From JASFWK01 sp050049355 (lineage in GTDB: Bacteria > Chloroflexota > Anaerolineae > B4-G1 > DUEL01): 26,607 nt of DNA. Made by a program: the position numbers and the translations under genes. Each line of letters starts with the position of its first letter. Positions within the stretch are counted from its first letter, which is position 1. The DNA lies in assembly GCA_050049355.1 (NCBI GenBank), contig JASFWK010000017.1, positions 1 through 26,607 on the forward strand, given 5' to 3'. Shown one piece after another: positions 7,117 to 15,055 of the stretch. The notes below the pieces were generated by a model that was not told where the DNA came from, did not search any database, and worked only from the letters and a program-made list of their open reading frames with translations.

Positions 7117-8499
7117 GTGAGGCCACCCGCCACCAATAGCCTGCTCATCCAGAGCGGTACGCTCGTCACTCCCGAGGGCGAATTCGAGGGGGATCTTCTC
7201 ATTGAGGGAGAATGCATCCGAGCTCTCGGACGCGCCCTACCCCCCGACCCCGACACTCCCGTGATCGATGCCGCCGACTGCTACGTGATCCCGGGCGTGA
7301 TAGATGCCCATACCCACATCGCCTTGGATACGGGTACGTACCAGACCCCTGACGACTGGTTTATCGGCACGCGCGCCGCGGCCTGCGGTGGGGTCACCAC
7401 CGTCGTCGACTTCGCCACCCAGTTCCCAGGCCAGACCCTACGGGAGGCGGTCGAGGCACGACTGAGAGAGGCACGGGAGGCAGTCATCGACTACGCCTTC
7501 CACGTGATGGTCACAGACCTGCCGCCGGGCGGAGAGGGTGAACTGGCCGACTTGGTGGACCTCGGCACGCCCAGCGTCAAACTCTACACTACCTATCGCC
7601 CCTACTATTACGCCGACGATGCCACGATCCTGCGCCTGATGAAAACCGCCGCCGACGTCGGTGTGCTGCCACTGGTGCACTGCGAAAACGACGCCCTGGT
7701 CACGGCCCAGACCGAGGCGCTGGCTGCCAGTGGGGAGACCGCTTGGCGGCACCACGGTCATTCCCGTCCCGCCCTGGCCGAGCAGGAGGCAGTCCAGCGG
7801 GTGCTTCTCTTAGCTGAGGCCGCCAGCTGTCCGGTCCACATCTGCCACTGCTCCACCGCCCGCTCCGTCGCGCTGGTGGCCGAGGCGCGCGACGATGGAC
7901 CTGCGGTCACCTGCGAGACCTGCCCCCAGTACCTGCTGTTGGATGATGTTCTGTACGAGGGAGCCGAGCCCTGGCGCTATATCCTCCAGCCGCCCCTGCG
8001 CGATCCCAGGGAGCCGCACCGCCTGTGGACGCTAATCGAGGCTGGATGGGTAGATCTGGTAGCGACCGATCACTGTGACTACACAAGGGAGCAGAAAGTC
8101 GCTCAGGACGATTTCACGCGGACGCCGGGGGGACTGCCGGGGCTAGAGACCTTACTGCCTCTGATGTACACCTACGGCGTGGCCGAGGGCCGGCTGACGC
8201 TTTCACAGTTGGTTGCGCTTCTCTCGGCCAACCCAGCCCGCGTTTGGGGGTTGTGGCCGCGCAAGGGAGCATTGCTGCCTGGGTTCGATGCCGACGTGGT
8301 CGTATACGACCCACAGCCAGAGAGCACCATCGCCACCGACAGACTCCATCATCTCGCTGGCTACACTCCCTATGAGGAGATGCAGATGAGAGGCCAAGTG
8401 AGAGTCACCATCTCTCGGGGACAGATCGTCTATCAGCGTGGGCACTTCACTGGGCGCAAGGGGCAGGGCCAGTTTACGTCCCGGACTTGCCCTGGATAG
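7117..8499 (+). CDS. hydA: hydantoinase / dihydropyrimidinase family amidohydrolase
   Basis: Predicted cytosolic binuclear-zinc cyclic amidase that opens dihydropyrimidine or hydantoin rings, for example dihydrouracil to N-carbamoyl-beta-alanine. The 460-residue length is typical. Visible active-site residues are H65 and H67 (DAHTHIA), the lysine expected to be carbamylated K155 (SVKLYTTY), H188 (VHCEN), H244 (HICHCST) and D318 (ATDHCDYT). GTG 7117 is chosen for GAGGAGA at 7102-7108 and because the promoter lies between it and earlier in-frame codons. The substrate loop differs from classic D-hydantoinases, and allantoinase activity cannot be excluded. It forms a single-gene unit followed by a small hairpin and MITE copy B. 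Confidence 0.85.
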   Translation: MRPPATNSLLIQSGTLVTPEGEFEGDLLIEGECIRALGRALPPDPDTPVIDAADCYVIPGVIDAHTHIALDTGTYQTPDDWFIGTRAAACGGVTTVVDFATQFPGQTLREAVEARLREAREAVIDYAFHVMVTDLPPGGEGELADLVDLGTPSVKLYTTYRPYYYADDATILRLMKTAADVGVLPLVHCENDALVTAQTEALAASGETAWRHHGHSRPALAEQEAVQRVLLLAEAASCPVHICHCSTARSVALVAEARDDGPAVTCETCPQYLLLDDVLYEGAEPWRYILQPPLRDPREPHRLWTLIEAGWVDLVATDHCDYTREQKVAQDDFTRTPGGLPGLETLLPLMYTYGVAEGRLTLSQLVALLSANPARVWGLWPRKGALLPGFDADVVVYDPQPESTIATDRLHHLAGYTPYEEMQMRGQVRVTISRGQIVYQRGHFTGRKGQGQFTSRTCPG

Positions 8500-8503
8500 G
8501 AAC

Positions 8504-8522
8504 CTCTGCACGGAAGGCAGAG
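8504..8522 (+). terminator. possible weak terminator hairpin after hydantoinase
   Basis: CTCTGC (8504-8509) and GCAGAG (8517-8522) form a six-pair stem with a seven-base loop four bases after the stop codon. There is no T-run, so intrinsic termination is doubtful. Confidence 0.25.
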
Positions 8523-8538
8523 ACACAGATCACCACGT

Positions 8539-8787
8539 CTAGCCACCGGACACTTTGATATATGGCGAGCTGTTCGCCGGTCGAGCGTCGGCCTGAGCCT
8601 GCCGAAGGGCAGCGCCTGAAGGGGCTGTATGCTTCGATACGCTCAGCTGCGCTGAGCCACTCAGCACAGCATCGAGACCAAGAACAGCGATTTGAACCGC
8701 CGAGGCTTGACTCGATACGATCGAGCTTCGCTCGAGCACTCGATCAGCGCCTCGGCTCGGCGCTAGGCCAAACTGTCCGGTAGCTAG
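8539..8787 (-). mobile_element. MITE-like non-autonomous element, copy B (inverted)
   Basis: A 249-bp inverted copy of the element at 2578-2827, with about 11 substitutions and one single-base gap by eye. Its ends match at about 17 of 20 positions (CTAGCYACCGGACASTTTGR). It is flanked by a perfect 9-bp direct repeat TCACCACGT (8530-8538 and 8788-8796), showing transpositional insertion. It sits between the hydantoinase stop and the promoter of the next gene. No coding capacity. Confidence 0.85.
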
Positions 8788-8847
8788 TCACCACGTCTGG
8801 CTTCCGGCGCTCCTCAACCAAGGAGCGGTCGCCGCGGCGGAGCCCGA

Positions 8848-8876
8848 TTGTGGCATGCCATCAGGTGTGCTATACT
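8848..8876 (+). promoter_or_regulatory. promoter of the MgtC/DUF4010 - adenine deaminase unit
   Basis: TTGTGG (8848-8853), 17 bases, TATACT (8871-8876) with an extended TGC. It sits 38 bases before the first start codon and 52 bases beyond the MITE target repeat, so the insertion spared it. Confidence 0.6.
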
Positions 8877-8913
8877 CACGTGGACGAGACAAACACCTCA
8901 GCCGGACGTGAAG

Positions 8914-10179
8914 ATGCCTATGGACCAAACAGATCTCTTCTACCGCTTCGGTGTGGCCCTGGCCATCGGGTTTTTGGTCGGACTGCAACGGGAGTATGCC
9001 TATGGCGGTCCGGGCAAGGAGATATTCGCCGGTGAGCGCACTCTGGCCCTGATGGGCGTGCTCGGGTGCGCTGCTGCGCTGGCGGCCGACGTGCTGGCTT
9101 CGCCGTGGGCCTTCATCGGGATCATCCTGCCGGTGAGCGCGTTGATCGCTATCGCCTACTTCGTCAGCGCCTGGCGTGGCGTGGTGGGCCTGACTACTGA
9201 GATGGCGGCGCTGCTGACTGTCCTTTCGGGCGCGCTGTGCTACTGGGGCTACCTGGCGCTGGCTGCGGCGATCGGGGTGGCGACAACGGTTCTGCTCTCG
9301 CTCAAGCTAGAGATGGATGCCTTCGTCCGACGCATCACGCGTGAGGATGTCTATGCCACCTTGAAGTTCGCCGTCATCACAGCCATCGTCTTGCCGGTCC
9401 TGCCGAACCAGACCTACGGGCCACCGCCGCTGAACGTGCTCAATCCATACGAAATCTGGCTGATGGTCGTGTTCATCTCCGGCATCAGCTTCCTCGGCTA
9501 CCTGCTGATCAAAATCGTTGGCACCAGACAGGGTATTGGCCTGACCGGCGTTCTGGGTGGGCTCGCGTCCAGTACGGCGGTGACGATCAGTTTCTCAGAG
9601 CGCAGCCAGGGGGAGAGGGGATTGGCCAAGCCCTTTGCTCTGGCAATCACGGTGGCCTGGGCGATGATGTTCCCTCGGGTGGTGGTCGAGGTCGCAGCGC
9701 TGAACCGCCAGTTGCTGCGCGTGATGTGGCCTCCGTTGGCCGCCTCGGCAGCGGTGGGGCTGATTTACAGTGGCTACCTCTACCTATCTCAGCGTACGGA
9801 GGAAGAGGGGAAAGTCGCCTTCTCCAATCCATTCAATCTGGGACCGGCCATCAAGTTTGGCCTGGTCTACGCGGTGATTCTGCTGATCTCTAAGGCTGCA
9901 CAGACGTATTTCGGCGATACCGGCGTGTACGTTTCCAGCATCGTCGCTGGACTGGCGGACGTCGATGCGATCACGCTCTCCGTGGCCGAGTTGAGCCGCA
10001 CGGCAGGTGGACTCGACCTGATCACAGCGGAGCGCGCAATAGTGCTGGCTGTCATGTCGAACACCGTCGTAAAAGGAGGAATCGTCCTCTCGACCGGGTC
10101 GTCAACCCTGCGCCGATGGGTGGCGCCTGGCCTCGTCTTGATGCTGGTCACAGGCATCAGTGTCGCGTTTCTGGTTTGA
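8914..10179 (+). CDS. MgtC/SapB-DUF4010 family membrane protein
   Basis: A 421-residue multi-pass inner-membrane protein. The N-terminal part (about residues 5-130) has the MgtC/SapB signature: LAIGFLVGLQREY, then GERTLALMGVLGC and the VVGLTTEMAALLTVLSGAL stretch. The C-terminal half is the DUF4010-type permease-like domain with NPYEIWLMVVFISGISF and GLTGVLGGLASSTAVTISF. The in-frame ATG codons at 8914 and 8920 are both possible; no strong ribosome site is visible, and the promoter excludes earlier starts. Function is not established for the fused family; ion or small-molecule transport is often suggested. It is followed after 65 bases by adenine deaminase and may be co-transcribed with it. 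Confidence 0.85.
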   Translation: MPMDQTDLFYRFGVALAIGFLVGLQREYAYGGPGKEIFAGERTLALMGVLGCAAALAADVLASPWAFIGIILPVSALIAIAYFVSAWRGVVGLTTEMAALLTVLSGALCYWGYLALAAAIGVATTVLLSLKLEMDAFVRRITREDVYATLKFAVITAIVLPVLPNQTYGPPPLNVLNPYEIWLMVVFISGISFLGYLLIKIVGTRQGIGLTGVLGGLASSTAVTISFSERSQGERGLAKPFALAITVAWAMMFPRVVVEVAALNRQLLRVMWPPLAASAAVGLIYSGYLYLSQRTEEEGKVAFSNPFNLGPAIKFGLVYAVILLISKAAQTYFGDTGVYVSSIVAGLADVDAITLSVAELSRTAGGLDLITAERAIVLAVMSNTVVKGGIVLSTGSSTLRRWVAPGLVLMLVTGISVAFLV

Positions 10180-10244
10180 TGATGGTGTGGGAAGTAGCCC
10201 CGACCTCCTGAGATGAAACTGGAAGTGGTTGAAGGAGCTGCGCA

Positions 10245-11984
10245 TTGAAATTAGCTGGTCTCCTCCCCATCGCCCGCGGTGACGAGCCCGCCGATCTGGT
10301 GCTAAGGAACGGGCGGGTGATCAACGTCTTCACCGGCGAGATCGTGGAAGCCGAGGTCGCCATCGCCGGTGAGCACATCGCGGGCGTGGGCGAGATCTAC
10401 GACGGTCGCCAGGAATTCGACCTGGGCGGACGCTACGTCTGCCCGGGCCTCATCGACGCCCATGTTCATATCGAATCTTCCATGGCCACTCCACTCCAGT
10501 TCGCCCGCGCCGTCGTCCCCCGGGGCACCACCACGGTGGTGACCGACCCCCACGAGATTGCCAACGTCCTTGGGACGGCGGGGATCCGGTATATGCTGAC
10601 CGCCTCTGAGGGACTGCCGCTCACTGTCTATGTCAACTTGCCGTCCTGCGTCCCCGCTACCCCGATGGGCACCGCTGGTGCGGAACTAACCGCTAGCGAC
10701 TTAGCCGATCTGGCCGACTTGCCTCGCATCTTGGGCCTGGCCGAGTTCATGAACGCACCCGGCCTGGTGCTGGGAGATCCGAGCGCTGTGGCCAAGGTAG
10801 AGGCTTTCCAGGGTCGGGTGATCGACGGTCACGCTCCCGGCGTGGGCGGGAAGTGGCTGCAGGCATATGTAGGTGCCGGTCCTGGCTCCGATCACGAGTG
10901 CACTAGCGCCGCCGAGATGGTGGAGAAGCTGCGGCTGGGGATGTATATCTTCATTCGTGAATCCACCGGCGCCAAGAATCTGCGCGATCTCCTACCCGCC
11001 GTGACCCCTCAGAACAGCCGCCGGTGCGCCTTCTGCACCGACGACCGCCACCCAGCGGACCTACTCGATGAAGGCCATTTGGATCACCTCGTCCGCCTGG
11101 CCATCCGCGAGGGGATGAGCCCGATAACGGCCATCCAGATGGCTACCCTCAATGCCGCTGAGTGGTTCCGCCTCCACGACCGGGGCGCAGTCGTCCCCGG
11201 TAAGCGAGCGGACCTGGTGATCTTCTCCGATCTCGAAGACTTCTGCCCAGAGATGGTCTTCTGCGACGGAAGGCTGGCGGCGCAAGCGAGGGAGCCGGTG
11301 GGGAGGTGGCCTGAGCCTCCCGCGGACGAATCTGCCGTGCGCGGCACTGTCCGCGTGGAGTGGAACCAGGTCAGCTTCGCCGTTGTGGCTCCCGACCCCG
11401 ACGCCAACGAGGCTTCAGTGCGCGTCATCGGCGTCGTACCGGACCAGATCATCACCGAACACCTGATTGAGAACGTGCCTGTCCAGGAAGGGGAGGTGGT
11501 GGCGAACCCGGAACAGGATCTCCTCAAGATCGCCGTGATTGAACGCCACCGGGGCACCGGCAACGTGGGGGTGGGGTTCGTCCACGGGCTGGGGCTAAGG
11601 CGCGGGGCGTTGGCTGGGAGCGTGGCTCACGACGCACACAACCTGATCGTCGCCGGGTGCGACGACACCTCAATGATGACCGCTGCCCGCGCTGTGGGCG
11701 CGTTGGGCGGTGGACTGGCGGTCGCCGCTGGGGAGGAGGTGCTGGGTGAGCTTCCGCTTCCCATCGCCGGGCTGATGTCCGGGCAGCCCTTGGAGACAAT
11801 TCGCCGTCAGATGAGCCAGCTGATTGGGGAGGCGGCATCCCTCGGCTCGTCCCTGCAGGATCCATTCATGACCTTGAGCTTCCTGGCTCTGGAGGTCATC
11901 CCCGCCCTCAAACTGACCGACCGAGGATTGGTGGATGTAGAGAGATTCGACTTCGTGCCGCTTTTCGCTGATCAGCTCAAATAG
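10245..11984 (+). CDS. ade: adenine deaminase
   Basis: Predicted cytosolic metalloenzyme converting adenine to hypoxanthine and ammonia in purine salvage. The 579-residue length is normal for the family. Motifs: PGLIDAHVHIESS with H73 and H75, TDPHEIANVLG (D101, H103, E104), IDGHAPGVGG, DHECTSAAEM, RESTGAKNL and CTDDRHPADLL. The C-terminal domain includes the HDAHN and GGGLAVA motifs usual for Ade. The start is TTG at 10245, supported by AAGGAG seven bases upstream; no nearby ATG in this frame fits as well. It lies downstream of the MgtC/DUF4010 gene and upstream of the Nif3-like gene in the same direction. Confidence 0.93.
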   Translation: MKLAGLLPIARGDEPADLVLRNGRVINVFTGEIVEAEVAIAGEHIAGVGEIYDGRQEFDLGGRYVCPGLIDAHVHIESSMATPLQFARAVVPRGTTTVVTDPHEIANVLGTAGIRYMLTASEGLPLTVYVNLPSCVPATPMGTAGAELTASDLADLADLPRILGLAEFMNAPGLVLGDPSAVAKVEAFQGRVIDGHAPGVGGKWLQAYVGAGPGSDHECTSAAEMVEKLRLGMYIFIRESTGAKNLRDLLPAVTPQNSRRCAFCTDDRHPADLLDEGHLDHLVRLAIREGMSPITAIQMATLNAAEWFRLHDRGAVVPGKRADLVIFSDLEDFCPEMVFCDGRLAAQAREPVGRWPEPPADESAVRGTVRVEWNQVSFAVVAPDPDANEASVRVIGVVPDQIITEHLIENVPVQEGEVVANPEQDLLKIAVIERHRGTGNVGVGFVHGLGLRRGALAGSVAHDAHNLIVAGCDDTSMMTAARAVGALGGGLAVAAGEEVLGELPLPIAGLMSGQPLETIRRQMSQLIGEAASLGSSLQDPFMTLSFLALEVIPALKLTDRGLVDVERFDFVPLFADQLK

Positions 11985-12125
11985 CCAGCTATTCGAAAGT
12001 CCCATTTGCACGGAGCTGAGAGGAGCCTTTGAGCGTCCGGCGGGGTCGGTGGAGCAGGGTCGAGAAGGAAATGGAAGAGCACTTTCGGACAATCGGCAAG
12101 ATAGTCAGCTCTGCGAGGAGATCGT

Positions 12126-12881
12126 ATGCGCCAACATGACCTTGTAACCTACCTCAACGACTACCTGCGGATTGAAGAGATCGAAGATGCCTCCCAGAAC
12201 GGCCTCCAGGTGCAGGGCGCGGAGGAGATCTCCAAGGTTGCCTTCGCAGTGGATGGGTGCCTGGCCACCTTCGAGCGAGCTGTCGCCGCGGAGGCCCAGC
12301 TCCTCATCGTCCATCACGGACTCTTCTGGGATAAGCCGCGACGCCTGGTTGGGCCTCACTTCCGACGGGTGAAGACCCTCATAGAAGGCCACTGCGGGCT
12401 ATACGCCGCTCACCTACCGCTCGACGCCCACCCAGAAGTGGGCAACAACGCCGAACTGGCTCGTTTACTGGATCTTCAGAGTCATCAACCGTTTGGCAAG
12501 CATGAGGGGATAGAGATCGGCGTTGCCGGAGTCTTGGATCCGCCTCTGGAAATGCCCGCCCTGATCGGCCGGCTCATCCAGGCCCTGAACACCCCGCCGA
12601 TCCGGGTCCTGGATCACGGGCCTCCTGTGGCGGCGCGGGTCGGATGCATCTCCGGCGGCGCGGCCTCAATGATGGATCAGGCAGAGGAGGCCAGGCTGGA
12701 CACCTTCATCACCGGAGAGACCAGCCACACCTTCTTCCACCAGGCCGCCGAACGAGAGCTCAACGCGCTCTTCGCCGGCCACTACGCCACCGAGACATTG
12801 GGCGTCAAGGCCCTCGCCCGCCATCTGGAAGGGAAGTTTGGCCTGGAGACCATCTTCCTGGACGTTCCTACCGGAATGTAG
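12126..12881 (+). CDS. Nif3-like dinuclear metal centre protein
   Basis: A 251-residue member of the Nif3/YbgI/YqfO family, toroidal hexamers with a dinuclear metal site; some members are annotated as GTP cyclohydrolase 1 type 2. Visible metal-site motifs are H63-H64 (IVHHGLFW), HLPLDAHPEVGNN around residues 96-108, and near the end ETSHTFFH and GHYATET. The ATG has GAGGAG at 12115-12120. A 141-base gap separates it from adenine deaminase and contains no clear promoter or terminator, so read-through is possible. The short form lacks the inserted central domain found in some members. The biochemical role is uncertain. Confidence 0.88.
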   Translation: MRQHDLVTYLNDYLRIEEIEDASQNGLQVQGAEEISKVAFAVDGCLATFERAVAAEAQLLIVHHGLFWDKPRRLVGPHFRRVKTLIEGHCGLYAAHLPLDAHPEVGNNAELARLLDLQSHQPFGKHEGIEIGVAGVLDPPLEMPALIGRLIQALNTPPIRVLDHGPPVAARVGCISGGAASMMDQAEEARLDTFITGETSHTFFHQAAERELNALFAGHYATETLGVKALARHLEGKFGLETIFLDVPTGM

Positions 12882-13001
12882 CCCGCTGCCAAACTGGCCG
12901 GGCTGGATCCAGGATGCCCGAAATGGCAGGAGGGATTTCCCTCGTCTGTGAGGATGTTCCTTCCTGACACCCACACGGTCACCCCCTCAGCATTCCCCTG
13001 G

Positions 13002-13029
13002 TTGCCAAGAGCGAGAATTGTGCTACACT
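13002..13029 (+). promoter_or_regulatory. promoter upstream of decayed ORF and transporter operon
   Basis: TTGCCA (13002-13007), a 16-base spacer and TACACT (13024-13029) with extended TGTGC. The same design as the promoters at 603, 7021 and 8848. It lies 60 bases before the ATG at 13089 and could be the origin of transcripts reaching the ABC transporter genes. Confidence 0.6.
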
Positions 13030-13088
13030 CTGAGTGAGGCACGTTTCCCCACGGCTGCGGCCTGCATGCCACAGAGGGAGACCCGTAG

Positions 13089-13556
13089 ATGTGCAGTGCG
13101 CTTGGCGATCTGTCTTTCATCGTTGCCTACGTGTGGGTGCTCGTGCAGAACGTCAGAGAGCACTACGCCAGCGCCAAGAGCAGGGTGAGATCTTCGACGC
13201 GGCGGCGGAGTCTAGGACACATCACGGGGCGGACGACTCATCCAAGCACTACTTCCCCCGAATCCTCTGCGCCTGGGCTTCCCTTGGCGAGGCCTACGGC
13301 GCCGATGAGGTCGTTCTGGGTACCAAGAGGGGCTGCAGGAAAACAGCGAAACCGTAGCAGAGTTGCACGGGTACGAACCGGCTCAGTCGGTCATCGTCGG
13401 CCAGAACCCCGAAAATCCCGCCGAAGCTGTGCCCAATGCTGGCTCCAGTCGTGGGGCGCGGGGGAACCTTGCGCATTGGAATTGCGCGCAATTGCCGTTG
13501 GTCTGGGGATGTTCACCATCTCCGCGCGTGATGTTGTGGCCTCCATCCTCCGCTAG
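13089..13556 (+). pseudogene. probable decayed gene of unknown family
   Basis: A promoter and AGAGGGAG precede an ATG at 13089 that opens MCSALGDLSFIVAYVWVLVQ. After about 30 residues this frame becomes arginine- and serine-rich and implausible. The second forward frame instead reads protein-like sequence (EIFDAAAESR, ILCAWASLGEAYGADEVVLG) until a stop at 13355-13357. The third frame then takes over (VAELHGYEPAQSVIVGQNPE) from about 13340. The successive switch through three frames suggests a former gene of about 130-150 residues with at least two frameshifts. I do not recognise the family, and a genuine 155-residue protein from 13089 cannot be fully excluded. Confidence 0.35.
13480..13493. 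promoter_or_regulatory. 14-base perfect palindrome, possible operator
   Basis: AATTGCGCGCAATT is a perfect palindrome, with TTGCGCATTGG just before it as a partial repeat. It lies about 300 bases upstream of the transporter lipoprotein gene. It resembles a dimeric regulator site in form, but no regulator is encoded nearby and chance cannot be excluded. Confidence 0.3.
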
Positions 13557-13798
13557 ACTCCGAGAAGGAGGTGGTGCGAACACAGTAGAGAATCAATTCT
13601 GCCCCCAGTATTCGGCCGCCGAGCATTTCGGGAGGAACCAGGTTTCCCCCGTGCAGATGAAGAAGGCGCGTATTGTTGAGGCTCTGGAGTGCGCCAATCG
13701 CCCGCTCTTTCCCGCTAACCAACGAGCTCTGGGGAAACGCCCGGCGGCTAGTTCAGAAAGGACAAGTTTTCACCCTTGAAATCCTTAGGAGGAGAGGA

Positions 13799-14992
13799 AT
13801 GTCTAAGCGCATATGGAGCATAACGGGTATTGTGCTCATCGCAGCCATCCTGTTGGCCGCCTGCCAGCCAGCTGAAGAGGCCACGCCAGAGGAGTTCGTC
13901 TTTGGCGTGATCTTGGTCGGCCCCTACAACGACCACGGCTGGAGCGAGGCTCACTACACCGCAGCTGAGTACGTCACTGAGCAAGTCCCCAACATCCGCT
14001 TTACCTACTTGGACAAACTCAACCCTGCCGATCGACCCGAGACCACCCTGGAGCAGGTGGTGGACGACATGGTCTCAGACGGAGCCACTGTGATCTTCAC
14101 GACGTCGGACGACTTCAAGGAAGACACAGACCTCGCTGCGGAGAAGTACCCAGACATCACCTTCATCCATATCTCCGGTGATCACGCCCGCACTGGCGAA
14201 GCCCCAGCCAACGTCGATAACTACATGGGCAAGATGATATATGGCAAGATGATCGCCGGCTGCAACGCCGCGCTGGCGACCGAGACGGGGACCATCGGCT
14301 ACGTGGGTCCGCTGATCAACGAGGAGACACGCCGGCTGGCCGCCTCCGCATACCTGGGCGCCCGCCACTGCTACGAGCAATATCGGGGGAAGGACCCCGA
14401 TGACCTCCGCTTCATCGTCACCTGGATCGGTTTCTGGTTCAACATACCCGGCGTCACGCTCGATCCCACCGAGGTCTCCAACGACCTTATCAACGAGGGA
14501 GCCGACGTGTTGATCTCCGGGATCGACACCACCGAGGCCCTGGTGGTGACCGGACAGCGGGCGGAGCAGGGCGAGCGGGTCTTCGCCATCCCCTATGACT
14601 ACGAAGGCGCCTGCGAAGAGGCCCCCGACATCTGCCTGGGCGTGCCGTACTTCAACTGGGGCCCGGGCTACCTGGAGCGTGTCCAGGCAGTGATAGATGG
14701 GACCTGGGAGCAGCAGTTCGTCTGGGATCCTCCAGACTGGGATGATATCAACGACCCCGACACGAGTCCGATCGGCTACCTGAAGGGACCCGGCCTTGAT
14801 CCCCACGAGGATTGGTCCGCTCAACTCGACGAGTTCATCGCCGGCCTCGCCGATGGCTCCATCAAACTCTTCGTCGGCCCGCTCAACTACCAGGACGGCA
14901 CTACGTTCCTGGAGGAGGGCGAGGAGGCCACCAACGAGCAAATCTGGTACATGGAACAACTCCTGGAGGGCATGGAAGGACCCAGCGAGTAG
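13799..14992 (+). CDS. BMP-family ABC transporter substrate-binding lipoprotein
   Basis: A 397-residue lipoprotein that would capture nucleosides or bases outside the membrane for the importer encoded downstream. ATG 13799 has a near-perfect AGGAGGAGAGG ribosome site and gives a signal peptide with lipobox LLAAC near residue 21. The Bmp domain is visible from about residue 35: FGVILVGPYNDHGWSEAHY, the GATVIFTTSDDF region, IGYVGPLINEETRR and WIGFWFNIPGV, where the family binds purine nucleosides. The tail (FVGPLNYQDGTTFL) is also typical. It is the first gene of the operon and is separated from the ATPase by a strong hairpin. Purine nucleoside as ligand is inferred; related proteins differ. 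Confidence 0.9.
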   Translation: MSKRIWSITGIVLIAAILLAACQPAEEATPEEFVFGVILVGPYNDHGWSEAHYTAAEYVTEQVPNIRFTYLDKLNPADRPETTLEQVVDDMVSDGATVIFTTSDDFKEDTDLAAEKYPDITFIHISGDHARTGEAPANVDNYMGKMIYGKMIAGCNAALATETGTIGYVGPLINEETRRLAASAYLGARHCYEQYRGKDPDDLRFIVTWIGFWFNIPGVTLDPTEVSNDLINEGADVLISGIDTTEALVVTGQRAEQGERVFAIPYDYEGACEEAPDICLGVPYFNWGPGYLERVQAVIDGTWEQQFVWDPPDWDDINDPDTSPIGYLKGPGLDPHEDWSAQLDEFIAGLADGSIKLFVGPLNYQDGTTFLEEGEEATNEQIWYMEQLLEGMEGPSE

Positions 14993-15002
14993 GAGCACAG
15001 GA

Positions 15003-15038
15003 CGAGTGCCAGGCACCGCAGCGAGTGCCTGGCACTCG
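15003..15038 (+). promoter_or_regulatory. strong intercistronic stem-loop between lipoprotein and ATPase genes
   Basis: CGAGTGCCAGGCAC (15003-15016) and GTGCCTGGCACTCG (15025-15038) form a perfect 14-pair stem with an eight-base loop. It starts ten bases after the lipoprotein stop codon and ends 17 bases before the ATPase start. Without a T-run it is more likely an mRNA-stability or partial-termination element that sets a high binding-protein to ATPase ratio. Confidence 0.6.
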
Positions 15039-15055
15039 CTTCATTCGCATACGCT

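Larger units (their letters stand above)
12882..13798. other. long non-coding or decayed interval before the transporter operon
   Basis: More than 900 bases without an intact recognisable gene. It holds a small GAGGGA/TCCCTC inverted repeat near 12930, a good promoter at 13002-13029, a ribosome site and an ATG at 13089, a frame-shifting decayed reading region to about 13560, and a 14-base palindrome at 13480-13493. The stretch 13560-13798 leads into the transporter gene. I see no riboswitch fold that I could name, although a long leader for the transporter is possible. Confidence 0.5.

Noticed and set aside
12105..13100. Minus-strand frames overlapping the Nif3-like gene
   Set aside because: They oppose a gene with clear metal-site motifs and a good ribosome site.
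14075..15016. 313-codon open frame opposite the BMP lipoprotein gene
   Set aside because: The plus-strand lipoprotein has a strong ribosome site, lipobox and family motifs; the minus frame has no recognisable features.
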